Shown here in pieces: positions 11,905-20,613 of a DNA stretch of 64,000 bases (its first letter is position 1; every line of letters begins with the position of its first letter). The stretch lies in contig DASUQI010000006.1 in NCBI GenBank assembly GCA_036280655.1, forward strand, positions 1 through 64,000, read 5' to 3'. The position numbers were made by a program, and so were the translations under genes. This stretch comes from DASSJM01 sp036280655 (GTDB lineage: Bacteria > Actinomycetota > UBA4738 > HRBIN12). The notes below the pieces were generated by a model. That model ran no database searches and was not told the origin of the DNA. It saw nothing but the letters and a program-made list of their open reading frames with translations.

Positions 11905-13027
11905 GTCGGCGGCGGGAGGCGGCTTCCCGGTGCTCGAGCTCGTCCCGGGCCAGGACCACGCGATGTCGTTCCTGCGGCAGGCGGCGGCCAGGCCCCATCA
12001 CGCGTACGTGCTCGCGGGTCCCGAGGGCGGCGGCAAGCAGCAGGCGGCCCGGGCCTTCGCCGCGGCGCTCCTCTGCTCGCAGGGCGGATGCGGGACGTGC
12101 CGCGACTGTCGGCTCGCCCTCGAGGACAAGCACCCCAACGAGGTCGTGGTCGAACCCGAGGGGCGCGACATCCACGTGGACACCGTCCGGGCCGACGTGT
12201 GGCACCCGGCGTACCGGACGGCGCCCGAGCCCGGCCGGAAAGTGTTCGTGATCCGCGAGGCCGACCGGCTGAATCCGGCGGCCGCCGACGTCCTGCTGAA
12301 GGTGCTCGAAGAGCCGCCCGCTGACACCGTGTTGCTGCTCCTGTCGGCGCGACCCGACGAGCTGCCCGAGACGGTGATGTCGCGCTGCCACGTCGTGTCG
12401 TTCGGTCCGCTATCCGAACCGTTCGTCGTCGAGACCCTCGTCGACGAGGGCGTGGAACCGGTGCGCGCGGCGCTCGCGGCCCGGCTCGCCGGCGGCAACC
12501 TCGGCCGCGCCCGGCGGCTCGCGTCCAAGCAGGAGGGGATCGGGTTCCGCGAGACGTCGCGCGAGGCGCTCGAGGCCGCCCGCCGCGGGGGCGCGGGAGC
12601 GGTCGAGGCGGCGGCCATGGTCCTCGAGGCGGCCGAGCGGTACCGCAAGGATCTCGACGCCCGGCTCTCGGACGAGCTGACGCCGTTCCTGGACGAACGC
12701 GGTCGCGCCGAGGACGCGTATCGCGGCGCGATCCGGCGGATCGAGGAGCGGCACAAACGGCTCGTCCGCCGGGCCGAGCGCGAGTACGCCGACCGGGTGT
12801 TGATGGGGGTGTCGGCACTCCTGCGCGACACGGTCGCGGTCTCGGTGGGCGGCGGCGCCGAGGTGCTGATGAACCCCGACGTGGGCGCACCGGCCGGCGA
12901 CGTGGTCCCCGCCACCAGGGCGATGGCCGCCGTCGAGGAGGCCCGCGCGGCGCTCGCCGAGGACCTGAACCTCAACACCCGCCTGGTCCTGGAGGCGGCG
13001 TTCCTCAGCCTCGCTCGGCATCCCTGA
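11897..13027 (+). CDS. holB: DNA polymerase III subunit delta'
   Basis: 376-residue clamp-loader subunit of the AAA+ fold. Residues 25-55 contain HHAYVLAGPEGGGKQQAA, a relaxed P-loop as expected for delta', which does not hydrolyse ATP. The zinc module CGTCRDC follows near residue 70. The sequence PAAADVLLKVLEEPP and the SRC-like MSRCHVV are diagnostic of the gamma/delta' family. It helps open the sliding clamp at the replication fork. GTG start inside the end of the MFS-tmk gene (8-base overlap), last gene of the operon; a strong hairpin follows 7 bases after the stop. Confidence 0.93.
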   Translation: MAESAAGGGFPVLELVPGQDHAMSFLRQAAARPHHAYVLAGPEGGGKQQAARAFAAALLCSQGGCGTCRDCRLALEDKHPNEVVVEPEGRDIHVDTVRADVWHPAYRTAPEPGRKVFVIREADRLNPAAADVLLKVLEEPPADTVLLLLSARPDELPETVMSRCHVVSFGPLSEPFVVETLVDEGVEPVRAALAARLAGGNLGRARRLASKQEGIGFRETSREALEAARRGGAGAVEAAAMVLEAAERYRKDLDARLSDELTPFLDERGRAEDAYRGAIRRIEERHKRLVRRAEREYADRVLMGVSALLRDTVAVSVGGGAEVLMNPDVGAPAGDVVPATRAMAAVEEARAALAEDLNLNTRLVLEAAFLSLARHP

Positions 13028-13033
13028 GAACGA

Positions 13034-13064
13034 CGGAAGGGCCGGCGCGGGGCCGGCCCTTCCG
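13034..13064. terminator. Perfect 13-bp hairpin between convergent genes
   Basis: The 13-base arms 13034-13046 and 13052-13064 are exact reverse complements with a 5-base loop. The element sits between the stops of holB and the convergent M36 protease gene. There is no T-run, as is common for terminators in high-GC actinobacteria; it may serve both strands. Confidence 0.75.
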
Positions 13065-13084
13065 ATCGTCCCGAGTCTCGAGCG

Positions 13085-15883
13085 CTACCGGCCCCGGACG
13101 GTGACCTCCAGCACGTCCATGAACAGCGCGTTCCCGTGGTTCGTCTTCATGATGAACCGGACGAACCGGACGTTCTGCCTCCCGGCCGTGGCCTTGAAGG
13201 TCCGGAGCTCGCCGTTGGCGGGCACCGAGCCCGTGACCGCCGTGACCCAGTCCGCGTTGGCGTTCTTGCGCGTCTGGATCGCGAACTTCTTCACGCCGGC
13301 GTCCGAGTCGTCTCCGCAGGTCCCTCCGGACGCGACGCCGAAGCTCGTCACGTCGACCCGCCTCGGGAGCTCGACGACGGCTCGTCGCGGTCCCGTCTTG
13401 TTGCTGCCGGCGGTGCTGTCCGGGGCGTCGCTCGGCCAGCCGCTGGAAAGCGACAGGTCGAACGCGCCGTCCGCGTTCACGCCACAGAAGGACGCGTAGT
13501 TCGGGGGTGTGAACGACACGAGGTCCGCGCCGCCCTCCAGGGCCGCCCAGTCGCGCACCAGCTTGACGTCCACGCTCTCGTCTCCGTCGACGTCCACGCT
13601 GCGGATCCGCTGCTCGTATCCGACGCCATCGATGACGAGCTCGGGATAGAGGTGGAACGGCACATCGTCGATCGTGAACGCGCCGCCGCCGTCCGTGGTG
13701 TCGGCGAGATCGTCGGCGAAGCCGCTCGAGTGCCCCCCGATGAAGACCCGCGCGTCGGCGAGCGGGGCGCCGGATGCCTTGTCCGTGACCGTGCCCGAGA
13801 TCGTCCCGCACGGGTCCACCGAACAGTCGGGCGGCAGGGAGAAGTCCTCGATCGGCGAGGTGTCGCTGCCGTCGGGAGACGACGCGAAGAAGCCCATCCC
13901 TCGCTGCGCGAACACCGTCCACAGGGCGTCCACGTTCGCGCCGCCGTTGTTGACCAGGTCGGCCTGGATCATCGCGTTCCGCGTGTCGAGGAAGGACGGG
14001 TCGTTGGGCGCGAGCTCCTGGCCGCGCGTCGCGAGTCCCTCCATCACGGTCGAGCCGAGGACGTCGCGGAGTTGCCACATCGTCTGCGCCCAGATCTGGC
14101 CGTCCTCGTGGACCTCCGGGAACGGGATGACCGTGCCCATGTCGCCGAACGTGTAGCCGCCGGGGCCCGCGCCGAACCCGAGGTCCGGGCAGTTCGGCGA
14201 GCTCGTTCCCACCAGACAATCGATCGGCTGGGTCCGGATCCCCGGTCCGGCGGTCGGGTACTCGCCTTCGACGACGTCCCCTACGGTCGGGCCGTCGACG
14301 ACGAAGCCGTCGTTCTCGAGCGAGTCGAGCCCGTACCAGTCGCCCCACGCCTCGTGCATCGCGCCCGCCTGGAAGCCGACGTTGGCGTCGGTTCCGTCGG
14401 GGAAGGTGTTCAGCCGGGCGACCAGCCCGTGCGTGTACTCGTGATACACGATCGCGGCGTCGTCGCCGCTGTGCATCGACACGAAGAAGCCGCGGAACAG
14501 GAACATCCCCATGAACGGGGGTGCTCCGTCGGGCGGGGTCGACATGAACGCGTTGTTCCGGTGGAAGCCGTCGGTGAGGCCACCGTTCGTCGCGGCGCCG
14601 AGGAGGGCGTGTCCCTCCACCGGATCGCCGCCGAGTCCCTGGCCGCTCGGGTTGGCCACCTGGAAGTTGCCCGCCGCCTCCGTGAAGGCGATCGGCGGCG
14701 CCAGCAGGTGATCGTGGAACGCGTTGAGCAGGTAGTAGAGCTGCGTCCCGAAGTGGTTCCGGTTCGCCTCCCAGCTGAACGGCGTGAGCCGGTCCCACGT
14801 GCACGGGTAGTCGGCGGAGCAGTGCTGCGCCACGCTGCCCGTGTTGAGGGTCGCCGGGTAGTTCCAGTCCAGGCCGGAGGAGGCCGCGATCTCCTCGGCG
14901 GGACCGATGAGGCCGTTGTCGTTGACGTCCGCGCCGACGTGCGCGTTGTTCCCCGACAGGGCCGTGCCGTCGACGACCGGGAACGACACCTGGTGCTCGA
15001 CGCCGCCGCCGTTCGGGACGCTGGCGCCGGGGAAGAAGTCGACGGCCTGCCCCGTTCCCGGCACGTCGGAGCGCGTGAGGTTCGTGCGCCAGAGGACGTC
15101 GCCGTTCTCGGCGTCGACCACCGTGACGAGCAGGTCGTGCCCCACCCAGGTCGTCGTCTTCCACGCGAGCCGCGCTCCGCGCCCCGTGGCGAACAGGACG
15201 CGCTCGGCGAGATCGCCCCTCGCCCGCACCGCCGCGCCGCCGCCGGCGACCCGTGCGGCGGCGATCGCCGCCTCGGCCCCCAGCCGCGCGGCCGCCGACG
15301 GCGCCCGAAGCCCCGCCGCGGGAGAGCCCGAGACGTTGATGAGCCGACCGTCCTCGGTCACGTTGGCTTCCAACCCGTTCGGGAAGACCTCGACCCCGCC
15401 GACCCGCTGGACCCACGCCAGGTGGTGGGTTCCGCCGACGTCGACGTAATCGCGACGCAGACGGAAGGTGCGCAGGTCCGAACGCGACAACCCGAAGGCG
15501 ATGCGGTGCGACCGGACGTAGTCGAGCGCGACCGCCGATGCGGACCCGTCGCTCGGACCCGTCAGGAACCCGTCGAGCCTGCCCAGGAACCGGAGCGTTC
15601 CCGTCGTCGGATCGTCGTCGACCACCCCCAGGGTTCCGAGCGTGCGACCGAGTTGGAGTCGAGCACTCAGGACCCTGCGGCTCACGCCGACCGACCCCTT
15701 CGCTCGGCTGTCGAGGAAGGCGGTCGCTCTGGTGCGCGAGATCGCCGAGGTCGTCGGCTCGCGCGGCTGTCGCGCCGACGAGTCCTGCGCTCCTGCGATC
15801 AACGAGGTGGTGAGGAGCAGGCCGGCCGCGATCGAGGAGAGCAGCCGGCGTGCCCCGGGTCGTGTCCGGTCCAGCGATCCCAT
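13085..15883 (-). CDS. Secreted M36-family (fungalysin-like) zinc metalloprotease
   Basis: 932 residues with a signal peptide (RRLLSSIAAGLLLTTSLIAGA). An FTP-type propeptide region precedes the peptidase. Zinc ligands are H481 and H485 in YHEYTH and E511 in MHEAWGDWYG, the M36 spacing. After the catalytic domain comes a carboxypeptidase-regulatory-like beta domain (SGTVTDKASGAPLADARVF), then a C-terminal F5/8 (discoidin-like) module ending LEVTVRGR, probably for substrate or surface binding. It should be exported and autoprocessed, degrading extracellular protein. The start was chosen because AAGGGGGG lies just upstream of the ATG and the signal peptide follows. Divergent from the receiver gene at 16033. 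Confidence 0.88.
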   Translation of the reverse strand: MGSLDRTRPGARRLLSSIAAGLLLTTSLIAGAQDSSARQPREPTTSAISRTRATAFLDSRAKGSVGVSRRVLSARLQLGRTLGTLGVVDDDPTTGTLRFLGRLDGFLTGPSDGSASAVALDYVRSHRIAFGLSRSDLRTFRLRRDYVDVGGTHHLAWVQRVGGVEVFPNGLEANVTEDGRLINVSGSPAAGLRAPSAAARLGAEAAIAAARVAGGGAAVRARGDLAERVLFATGRGARLAWKTTTWVGHDLLVTVVDAENGDVLWRTNLTRSDVPGTGQAVDFFPGASVPNGGGVEHQVSFPVVDGTALSGNNAHVGADVNDNGLIGPAEEIAASSGLDWNYPATLNTGSVAQHCSADYPCTWDRLTPFSWEANRNHFGTQLYYLLNAFHDHLLAPPIAFTEAAGNFQVANPSGQGLGGDPVEGHALLGAATNGGLTDGFHRNNAFMSTPPDGAPPFMGMFLFRGFFVSMHSGDDAAIVYHEYTHGLVARLNTFPDGTDANVGFQAGAMHEAWGDWYGLDSLENDGFVVDGPTVGDVVEGEYPTAGPGIRTQPIDCLVGTSSPNCPDLGFGAGPGGYTFGDMGTVIPFPEVHEDGQIWAQTMWQLRDVLGSTVMEGLATRGQELAPNDPSFLDTRNAMIQADLVNNGGANVDALWTVFAQRGMGFFASSPDGSDTSPIEDFSLPPDCSVDPCGTISGTVTDKASGAPLADARVFIGGHSSGFADDLADTTDGGGAFTIDDVPFHLYPELVIDGVGYEQRIRSVDVDGDESVDVKLVRDWAALEGGADLVSFTPPNYASFCGVNADGAFDLSLSSGWPSDAPDSTAGSNKTGPRRAVVELPRRVDVTSFGVASGGTCGDDSDAGVKKFAIQTRKNANADWVTAVTGSVPANGELRTFKATAGRQNVRFVRFIMKTNHGNALFMDVLEVTVRGR

Positions 15884-15932
15884 GCGGGGCCCCCCTTCGC
15901 CGAAGACCCACGACCGTAGCAGCAGTCGCGGA

Positions 15933-15984
15933 GAACAGTGAGTCCCCCGTTGGGTCCCCTCGAACAGTGGTGCTGGCATCACTG
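15933..15984. promoter_or_regulatory. Repeated GAACAGTG motif and imperfect palindrome between divergent genes
   Basis: The octamer GAACAGTG occurs at 15933-15940 and again at 15962-15969. The second copy begins an imperfect palindrome, CAGTGGTGCTGGCATCACTG (15965-15984). The 149-base gap separates the M36 protease gene from the receiver gene, so this is a candidate shared operator. No regulator is known. Confidence 0.35.
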
Positions 15985-16032
15985 TCGAAAGCCCGGAGGT
16001 GGTGGGACGCTGGAGCCTGAAGGAGCACGTCG

Positions 16033-16410
16033 ATGACGGTTCGAGTGCTGATCGTGGACGACCAGGAGCCCTTCCGGATGGCCGCCCGCATGGTGGTGGA
16101 CGCGACCGAGGGCTTCGAGGTCGTGGGCGAGGCGGAGACCGGGGAGGACTCCGTCGAACTGGCCCGCGAGCTCTCGCCCGACCTCGTCCTCATGGATGTG
16201 AACCTGCCCGGCATCAACGGGCTCGACGCGACCCGGCAGATCCTCGCCGACGGAGCCGACAAGGTGGTCGTGCTCCTGCTCTCGACCTACGAGGAGGAGG
16301 AGTACGCGCCGAGGGCCGCCGAGTGCGGCGCCAGCGCGTACATCCCGAAGGCGGTGTTCGGACCCGACCGGCTCGAGGCCGCGTGGACCGACGCCTCGAG
16401 CGCCGACTGA
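16033..16410 (+). CDS. Stand-alone response-regulator receiver protein
   Basis: 125 residues, only a receiver domain. Acidic pocket VLIVDDQEPF, phospho-acceptor Asp in DLVLMDVNLPG, and the conserved Lys in AYIPKAV are all present. There is no DNA-binding or enzymatic output, so it may act by protein contact like CheY/Spo0F or as a phosphate sink. ATG with AAGGAG 8 bases upstream. It ends 7 bases from the convergent five-kinase array, making those kinases its likely partners. Confidence 0.88.
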   Translation: MTVRVLIVDDQEPFRMAARMVVDATEGFEVVGEAETGEDSVELARELSPDLVLMDVNLPGINGLDATRQILADGADKVVVLLLSTYEEEEYAPRAAECGASAYIPKAVFGPDRLEAAWTDASSAD

Positions 16411-16417
16411 TCGGCCG

Positions 16418-18526
16418 CTAGTCCGTCGCCGCGCCGGCGGACCGGGCGTTCCCCGAGAGCGAGACCGCGCCGGAGATCGTGGTCCCCCTGCCCGGCGCCG
16501 AGCTGATCCGCAGCTCGCCGCCGACGGCGTCGAGCCGGTCGGCCATCCCCTGCAGACCGGTTCCCCGGGACGCCGATCCGGGGTCGAAGCCGACGCCGTC
16601 GTCGCGGACCTCGAACCCCAGCCGCTCGTCCCGTTCCCACACGGCGATCCGGACCGCCGTCGCGTTCGCGTACTTCGAGATGTTCTGCAACGCCTCGAGC
16701 ACGCAGAAGTAGACCGTGGCCTCGAGCTCCTGCGGGTACCGTCGCACGCCGTCGGGCTCGAGCGTGACCGGCAACGCGGTCTTCCTGGCCTGCGCCTCGA
16801 GCGCTGCGGGGAGTCCCTTGTCCGCGAGCAGTGGTGGGTAGATCCCGCGGGCGAGGTCGCGCAGGTCCTCCAGGGCCTCGTTCGTCTCTGCCTGCAGCTG
16901 CACGAGGAGCTCGCGGGCCTTCGCCGGGTCGCGCTCGACGACCTGGTCGGCCAACCGGAGCTTCACGGCGAGCGCGACGAGCTGCTGCTGCGCGCCGTCG
17001 TGGATGTTGCGTTCGAGCCGGCGGCGCTCGAGATCCTGGGCGGCGACGAGCCGCCGCCGCGATGCGCGGAGCTCCTCGATCAGGCGGACGTTCCGAAGGA
17101 CGAGGCCCGCCTGGCCCGCGAGGTCGCGGATCAGGCGCTCCTTGCTGTGGTTCATCGGGTCGTTCGGCGGCATCGTGACGGTGAGAGCCCCGAGCTGCTC
17201 GCCCTGGTGCCGGACGACGAAGGCATCCCCCGTGAGGTCGGTGAACGCGAGGGCGAGCGGAGGCTCGTCCGTCGGCGTGGCGGGCGACGAGGCTGCAGGC
17301 CGGAGCTCGCCGCCGACGAGGAGCCAGATCGTGACGCGTTCGGCGCCGATCCCTGCGGCCAGGATCGAGGCCATCCTCGGCAGGACGTCGTCGGTGGCGT
17401 AGGACTCCGCCATCCGGTCCGAGAACTCCGACAGGACCTCGTACGGCGTCGCTCGGCCGCCGTAGACGATCCGGTCGGCGAGGCGTCGCGACACACGCAG
17501 GAGCGGCCAGACCAGCGCACCGATCCCGATGCCGACCACGAGCGCTACCCCGGGCGAGTCGACGGGCAGGCCGACCACGAGGACGGGCACGACGAACATC
17601 ACCAGCGCGGCGACCATGAGGAACAGCACGAGGCTCGTCGCCACGATCGTCTTCTTGAGGACGACGTCCAGGTCCCAGAGGCGGTAGCGGATGACCGCGA
17701 CCGCGGCGGCCGCCGGGATCCCGATCCCGAACGCGATGAAGAAGGCGAAGAACGCCACGCTGTTCAGCGTCGACGACTCGCCCTCGTGCAACCCGAACGA
17801 GGTCGCGATCGCCACGAGGAACAGGCCGATCGCGATCAGGCCCACGTACGCGAGCAGGCGAACCTGTTGCCGCTCCTCGCCCTGGGCGGCGCGGTATCGC
17901 GCCACCAAGGACGCCACCGCCAACACCGCGACGGCGATCCCCGCGAGAGCGGCGACCCACGCGATCACCGTGAGTACCGGGTCCAGCGCCTCGATGCCGA
18001 TGGGGTTCATCGGGTCGACCATGCCGGGCGCGTCGTCCAGGTCGACGGGCCCGGCGCGCAGCATCGACGCAAGGATCGCCAGCGCGAACGAGGCGACGAT
18101 CGCCGGCGGGAGCCATCGCCAGCGATACGAGGCGGCCGCGCCGGTCGGGAACAGGGCGACGAGCAGGACGACGGCACCGACCGGGACGAGGAAGATCCAC
18201 GTCTGGAGCCAGACTGCGAACGAGGCGAACGGCAGGGCGCCCGGGTCGGTGTACAGGGCGTAGATCGCGTAGTCGGACGTGGTGACCGACAGGAGGAACC
18301 CGAGTCCGGTCGCGAGCAGCAGCCACCCGATCGGGCTCCCCGGGAGCTTGGAGGCGACGAGGGCTCCGATCGAGGCATAGCCCACCATCATCACGATGGC
18401 GAGGGCGGCGAAGGCGGGGTCTTCCGACAGGGAGCCGTTCCGGACCGCGAGCGTGAGCGCGGCCCCGAGCAGGACGATCGTGAAGGCCCAGAGGCCCCAG
18501 GCCCAGCGCCGTCCCCTCATGGTCAT
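16418..18526 (-). CDS. Membrane sensor histidine kinase, NarL/HisKA_3 type (array member 1)
   Basis: 702 residues. About eight transmembrane segments (to roughly residue 300) carry the motif SPIGWLLLATG and the joint motif YRLWDLDVVLKKT. A GAF-like region follows (ATPYEVLSEFSDRMAE). The HisKA_3 dimerisation box is LERNIHDGAQQQLVAL with H509, and the ATPase has ALQNISKYA, RDDGVGFDP and GTGLQGMADRL. The protein is expected to autophosphorylate and pass phosphate to a receiver. It is the last gene of a five-kinase minus-strand operon; its ATG overlaps the stop of member 2 by 4 bases. Confidence 0.92.
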   Translation of the reverse strand: MTMRGRRWAWGLWAFTIVLLGAALTLAVRNGSLSEDPAFAALAIVMMVGYASIGALVASKLPGSPIGWLLLATGLGFLLSVTTSDYAIYALYTDPGALPFASFAVWLQTWIFLVPVGAVVLLVALFPTGAAASYRWRWLPPAIVASFALAILASMLRAGPVDLDDAPGMVDPMNPIGIEALDPVLTVIAWVAALAGIAVAVLAVASLVARYRAAQGEERQQVRLLAYVGLIAIGLFLVAIATSFGLHEGESSTLNSVAFFAFFIAFGIGIPAAAAVAVIRYRLWDLDVVLKKTIVATSLVLFLMVAALVMFVVPVLVVGLPVDSPGVALVVGIGIGALVWPLLRVSRRLADRIVYGGRATPYEVLSEFSDRMAESYATDDVLPRMASILAAGIGAERVTIWLLVGGELRPAASSPATPTDEPPLALAFTDLTGDAFVVRHQGEQLGALTVTMPPNDPMNHSKERLIRDLAGQAGLVLRNVRLIEELRASRRRLVAAQDLERRRLERNIHDGAQQQLVALAVKLRLADQVVERDPAKARELLVQLQAETNEALEDLRDLARGIYPPLLADKGLPAALEAQARKTALPVTLEPDGVRRYPQELEATVYFCVLEALQNISKYANATAVRIAVWERDERLGFEVRDDGVGFDPGSASRGTGLQGMADRLDAVGGELRISSAPGRGTTISGAVSLSGNARSAGAATD

Positions 18527-20613
18527 CGTCCGCCACCCACGGGCAGTCGGCCCTCGATCGTGGTCCCCCGGCCCGGCGCCGATCGGAGCGCGAAGGTCCC
18601 GCCCACCGCCTCCACGCGGTCGGCCATGCCTCGCAGCCCCGAGCCGCCTGCGACCGAGGCAGGATCGAAGCCCACACCGTCGTCCCGGACCTCGAAGTCG
18701 AGGAGCCCGTTGACCTCGCTCAGCCGGACCGTGACGGCATTCGCGTTCGCGTATTTCCCGACGTTCTGGAGCGCCTCGAGGACGCAGAAGTAGACCGTCG
18801 ACTCGATCTCCTGCGGGTACCGGCCGACCCCGTCCGGTTCGATCCGGACCGGGATCGTCGCCTTGCGGCTCTGCGCCTCGAGCGCGGCGGACAGTCCCTT
18901 GTCCGCGAGCAGCGGCGGGTAGATCCCGCGCGCGAGGTCGCGGAGGTTGTCCAGCGCGTCGGTCGTATCCGTCTGCAGCTGTTCCAGGAGCTCGCGCGTC
19001 TTGTCGGGATCTCGGTCCACGAGCGCCGCGAGCAGTCGCATCTTCACGCCGAGGGCGACGAGCTGCTGTTGCGCCCCGTCGTGGATGTCGCGTTCGAGCC
19101 GTCGGGCGCGTTCGTCCTGGGCCGCAACGATGCGCCGCCGTGATTCCCGAAGCTCCTCGATCAGACGCACGTTGCGCAACACCAGGCCGGCCTGCGCGGC
19201 CACGTCCTGCACGAGCTTGTCCTTGGTCGGCGTCATCGGATCGCTGGACGGCATCTCCAGCGTGATCGCTCCGAGCAGCTCCGCCTGGTGCACGACCGCC
19301 ACCGCGTGACCGGGCAGTGACGACACCGCGTCATCGGAGGTCGCGACCGCGCTGACCGAGGGCGCGTCCGCGGGCCAGGTCGCGGTCGGTACCATCTCGC
19401 TCCCGACCCGCAACCAGACGCGCACGGAGGTGGCTCCGGTGCTCTCCGCGACGAGCCGAGCCATCCTCGGCAGGACGTCCTCGGTCGAGTACACGTCGGC
19501 CAGCCGATCGGCGAACTCCGAGAGCACCTCGTACGGGGTCGCACGCTTGCCGTACACGAGCCGATCGGCGAGCCGGCGCGCTCGCGCGCGCACCGGGTTG
19601 AACGCGGTCGCGACGAGGACCGTCGCCGCCAGGGTCGCGAAGTTGATGCCCGTGTCGGTCCCCGCCCCGAGCACCAACGTCGGGATCGCGAGGACGAGGC
19701 CGAGGTACACGGCGGTGATGAACACGGCCACGATCCCGAAGACCAGCGTCTTCTTCACGACGAGGTCGAGGTCGTAGAGCCGGTACCTCAGGATCGCGAC
19801 GCCCATCGACGCCGGGACGCCGATGCCGATGAGCGCGAAGCCGAGGAACGCGAGCGCTTGACCCGCGAGCGAGCTTCCGAACGAGGGGCCGACCACGGTC
19901 GTGCACACGAGCGCGATCAGCGCGACGAGGACGCCGAGGATGACCACGTACGCGAGCCATCGGATCTGCTGCCGCTCCTCGCCGGCCGCCCGTCGATACC
20001 GGACGACGATCGCGACCACCGCCGCGGCGATCGACAGCATGAGCCCGACCCACGCGAGCCCCCCGAATGCATCGGCCGGGAACCCCTCGACGCCCGTGGG
20101 ATTGCGCAGGGGGACCGGTGCGTCGGCGACGAACGATGGGGAGAGGATCGAGGACACGGCCGCCACGACGCCCAAGACGATCGTCGCGGGCACGAGGAAT
20201 CGCCAGCGCGGGCCCGGGACGCGTCCCGTGGGGAACAACAGACCCAACAGGGACAGGGACGTCATCATCGCCGCGTAGATCCAGTTGATGAGCCAGACCG
20301 CGAACGGGCCGCCGGGAAGGGCCCCCGGATGGGTCACGTAGACGTATCGCGCGAACTCGTCACAGAAGCCCCCAATCGCGAAGACGCCACCGACCCCGAG
20401 CATCAGCCACCCGATGGGGTTCCGAGGGTTGCGGGAGGCGACTACGGCGCCCACGGTCGAGTACCCGAGGATCATCGCGATCGCGAGCGGATAGAACCAG
20501 GCGTCCTCTTGGATGCCCCGGTTCGCGATCGACACCGCGACCGTCAGCGCGAGGATCGCCATCAGGCAGCCCCAGACGATCCAGGCGACCCGCGACCTCG
20601 CCTGCGCGGTCAT
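18523..20613 (-). CDS. Membrane sensor histidine kinase, NarL/HisKA_3 type (array member 2)
   Basis: 696 residues with the same layout as its neighbours: polytopic sensor with NPIGWLMLGVGG and LLFPTGRVPGPRW, the junction YRLYDLDLVVKKTLV, a GAF-like region, the phosphorylation box LERDIHDGAQQQLVAL with its His, and an intact ATPase (ALQNVGKYA, RDDGVGFDP, GSGLRGMADRV). The signal is unknown. Its ATG and its stop each overlap the adjacent kinase gene by 4 bases, so it is translated as part of the array. Confidence 0.92.
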   Translation of the reverse strand: MTAQARSRVAWIVWGCLMAILALTVAVSIANRGIQEDAWFYPLAIAMILGYSTVGAVVASRNPRNPIGWLMLGVGGVFAIGGFCDEFARYVYVTHPGALPGGPFAVWLINWIYAAMMTSLSLLGLLFPTGRVPGPRWRFLVPATIVLGVVAAVSSILSPSFVADAPVPLRNPTGVEGFPADAFGGLAWVGLMLSIAAAVVAIVVRYRRAAGEERQQIRWLAYVVILGVLVALIALVCTTVVGPSFGSSLAGQALAFLGFALIGIGVPASMGVAILRYRLYDLDLVVKKTLVFGIVAVFITAVYLGLVLAIPTLVLGAGTDTGINFATLAATVLVATAFNPVRARARRLADRLVYGKRATPYEVLSEFADRLADVYSTEDVLPRMARLVAESTGATSVRVWLRVGSEMVPTATWPADAPSVSAVATSDDAVSSLPGHAVAVVHQAELLGAITLEMPSSDPMTPTKDKLVQDVAAQAGLVLRNVRLIEELRESRRRIVAAQDERARRLERDIHDGAQQQLVALGVKMRLLAALVDRDPDKTRELLEQLQTDTTDALDNLRDLARGIYPPLLADKGLSAALEAQSRKATIPVRIEPDGVGRYPQEIESTVYFCVLEALQNVGKYANANAVTVRLSEVNGLLDFEVRDDGVGFDPASVAGGSGLRGMADRVEAVGGTFALRSAPGRGTTIEGRLPVGGGR

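Noticed and set aside
13136..15919. 927-codon plus-strand open frame antisense to the M36 protease gene
   Set aside because: Arg/Gly/Val/Asp-rich translation with no domain; the opposite strand encodes a complete protease with signal peptide and active site. High-GC shadow.
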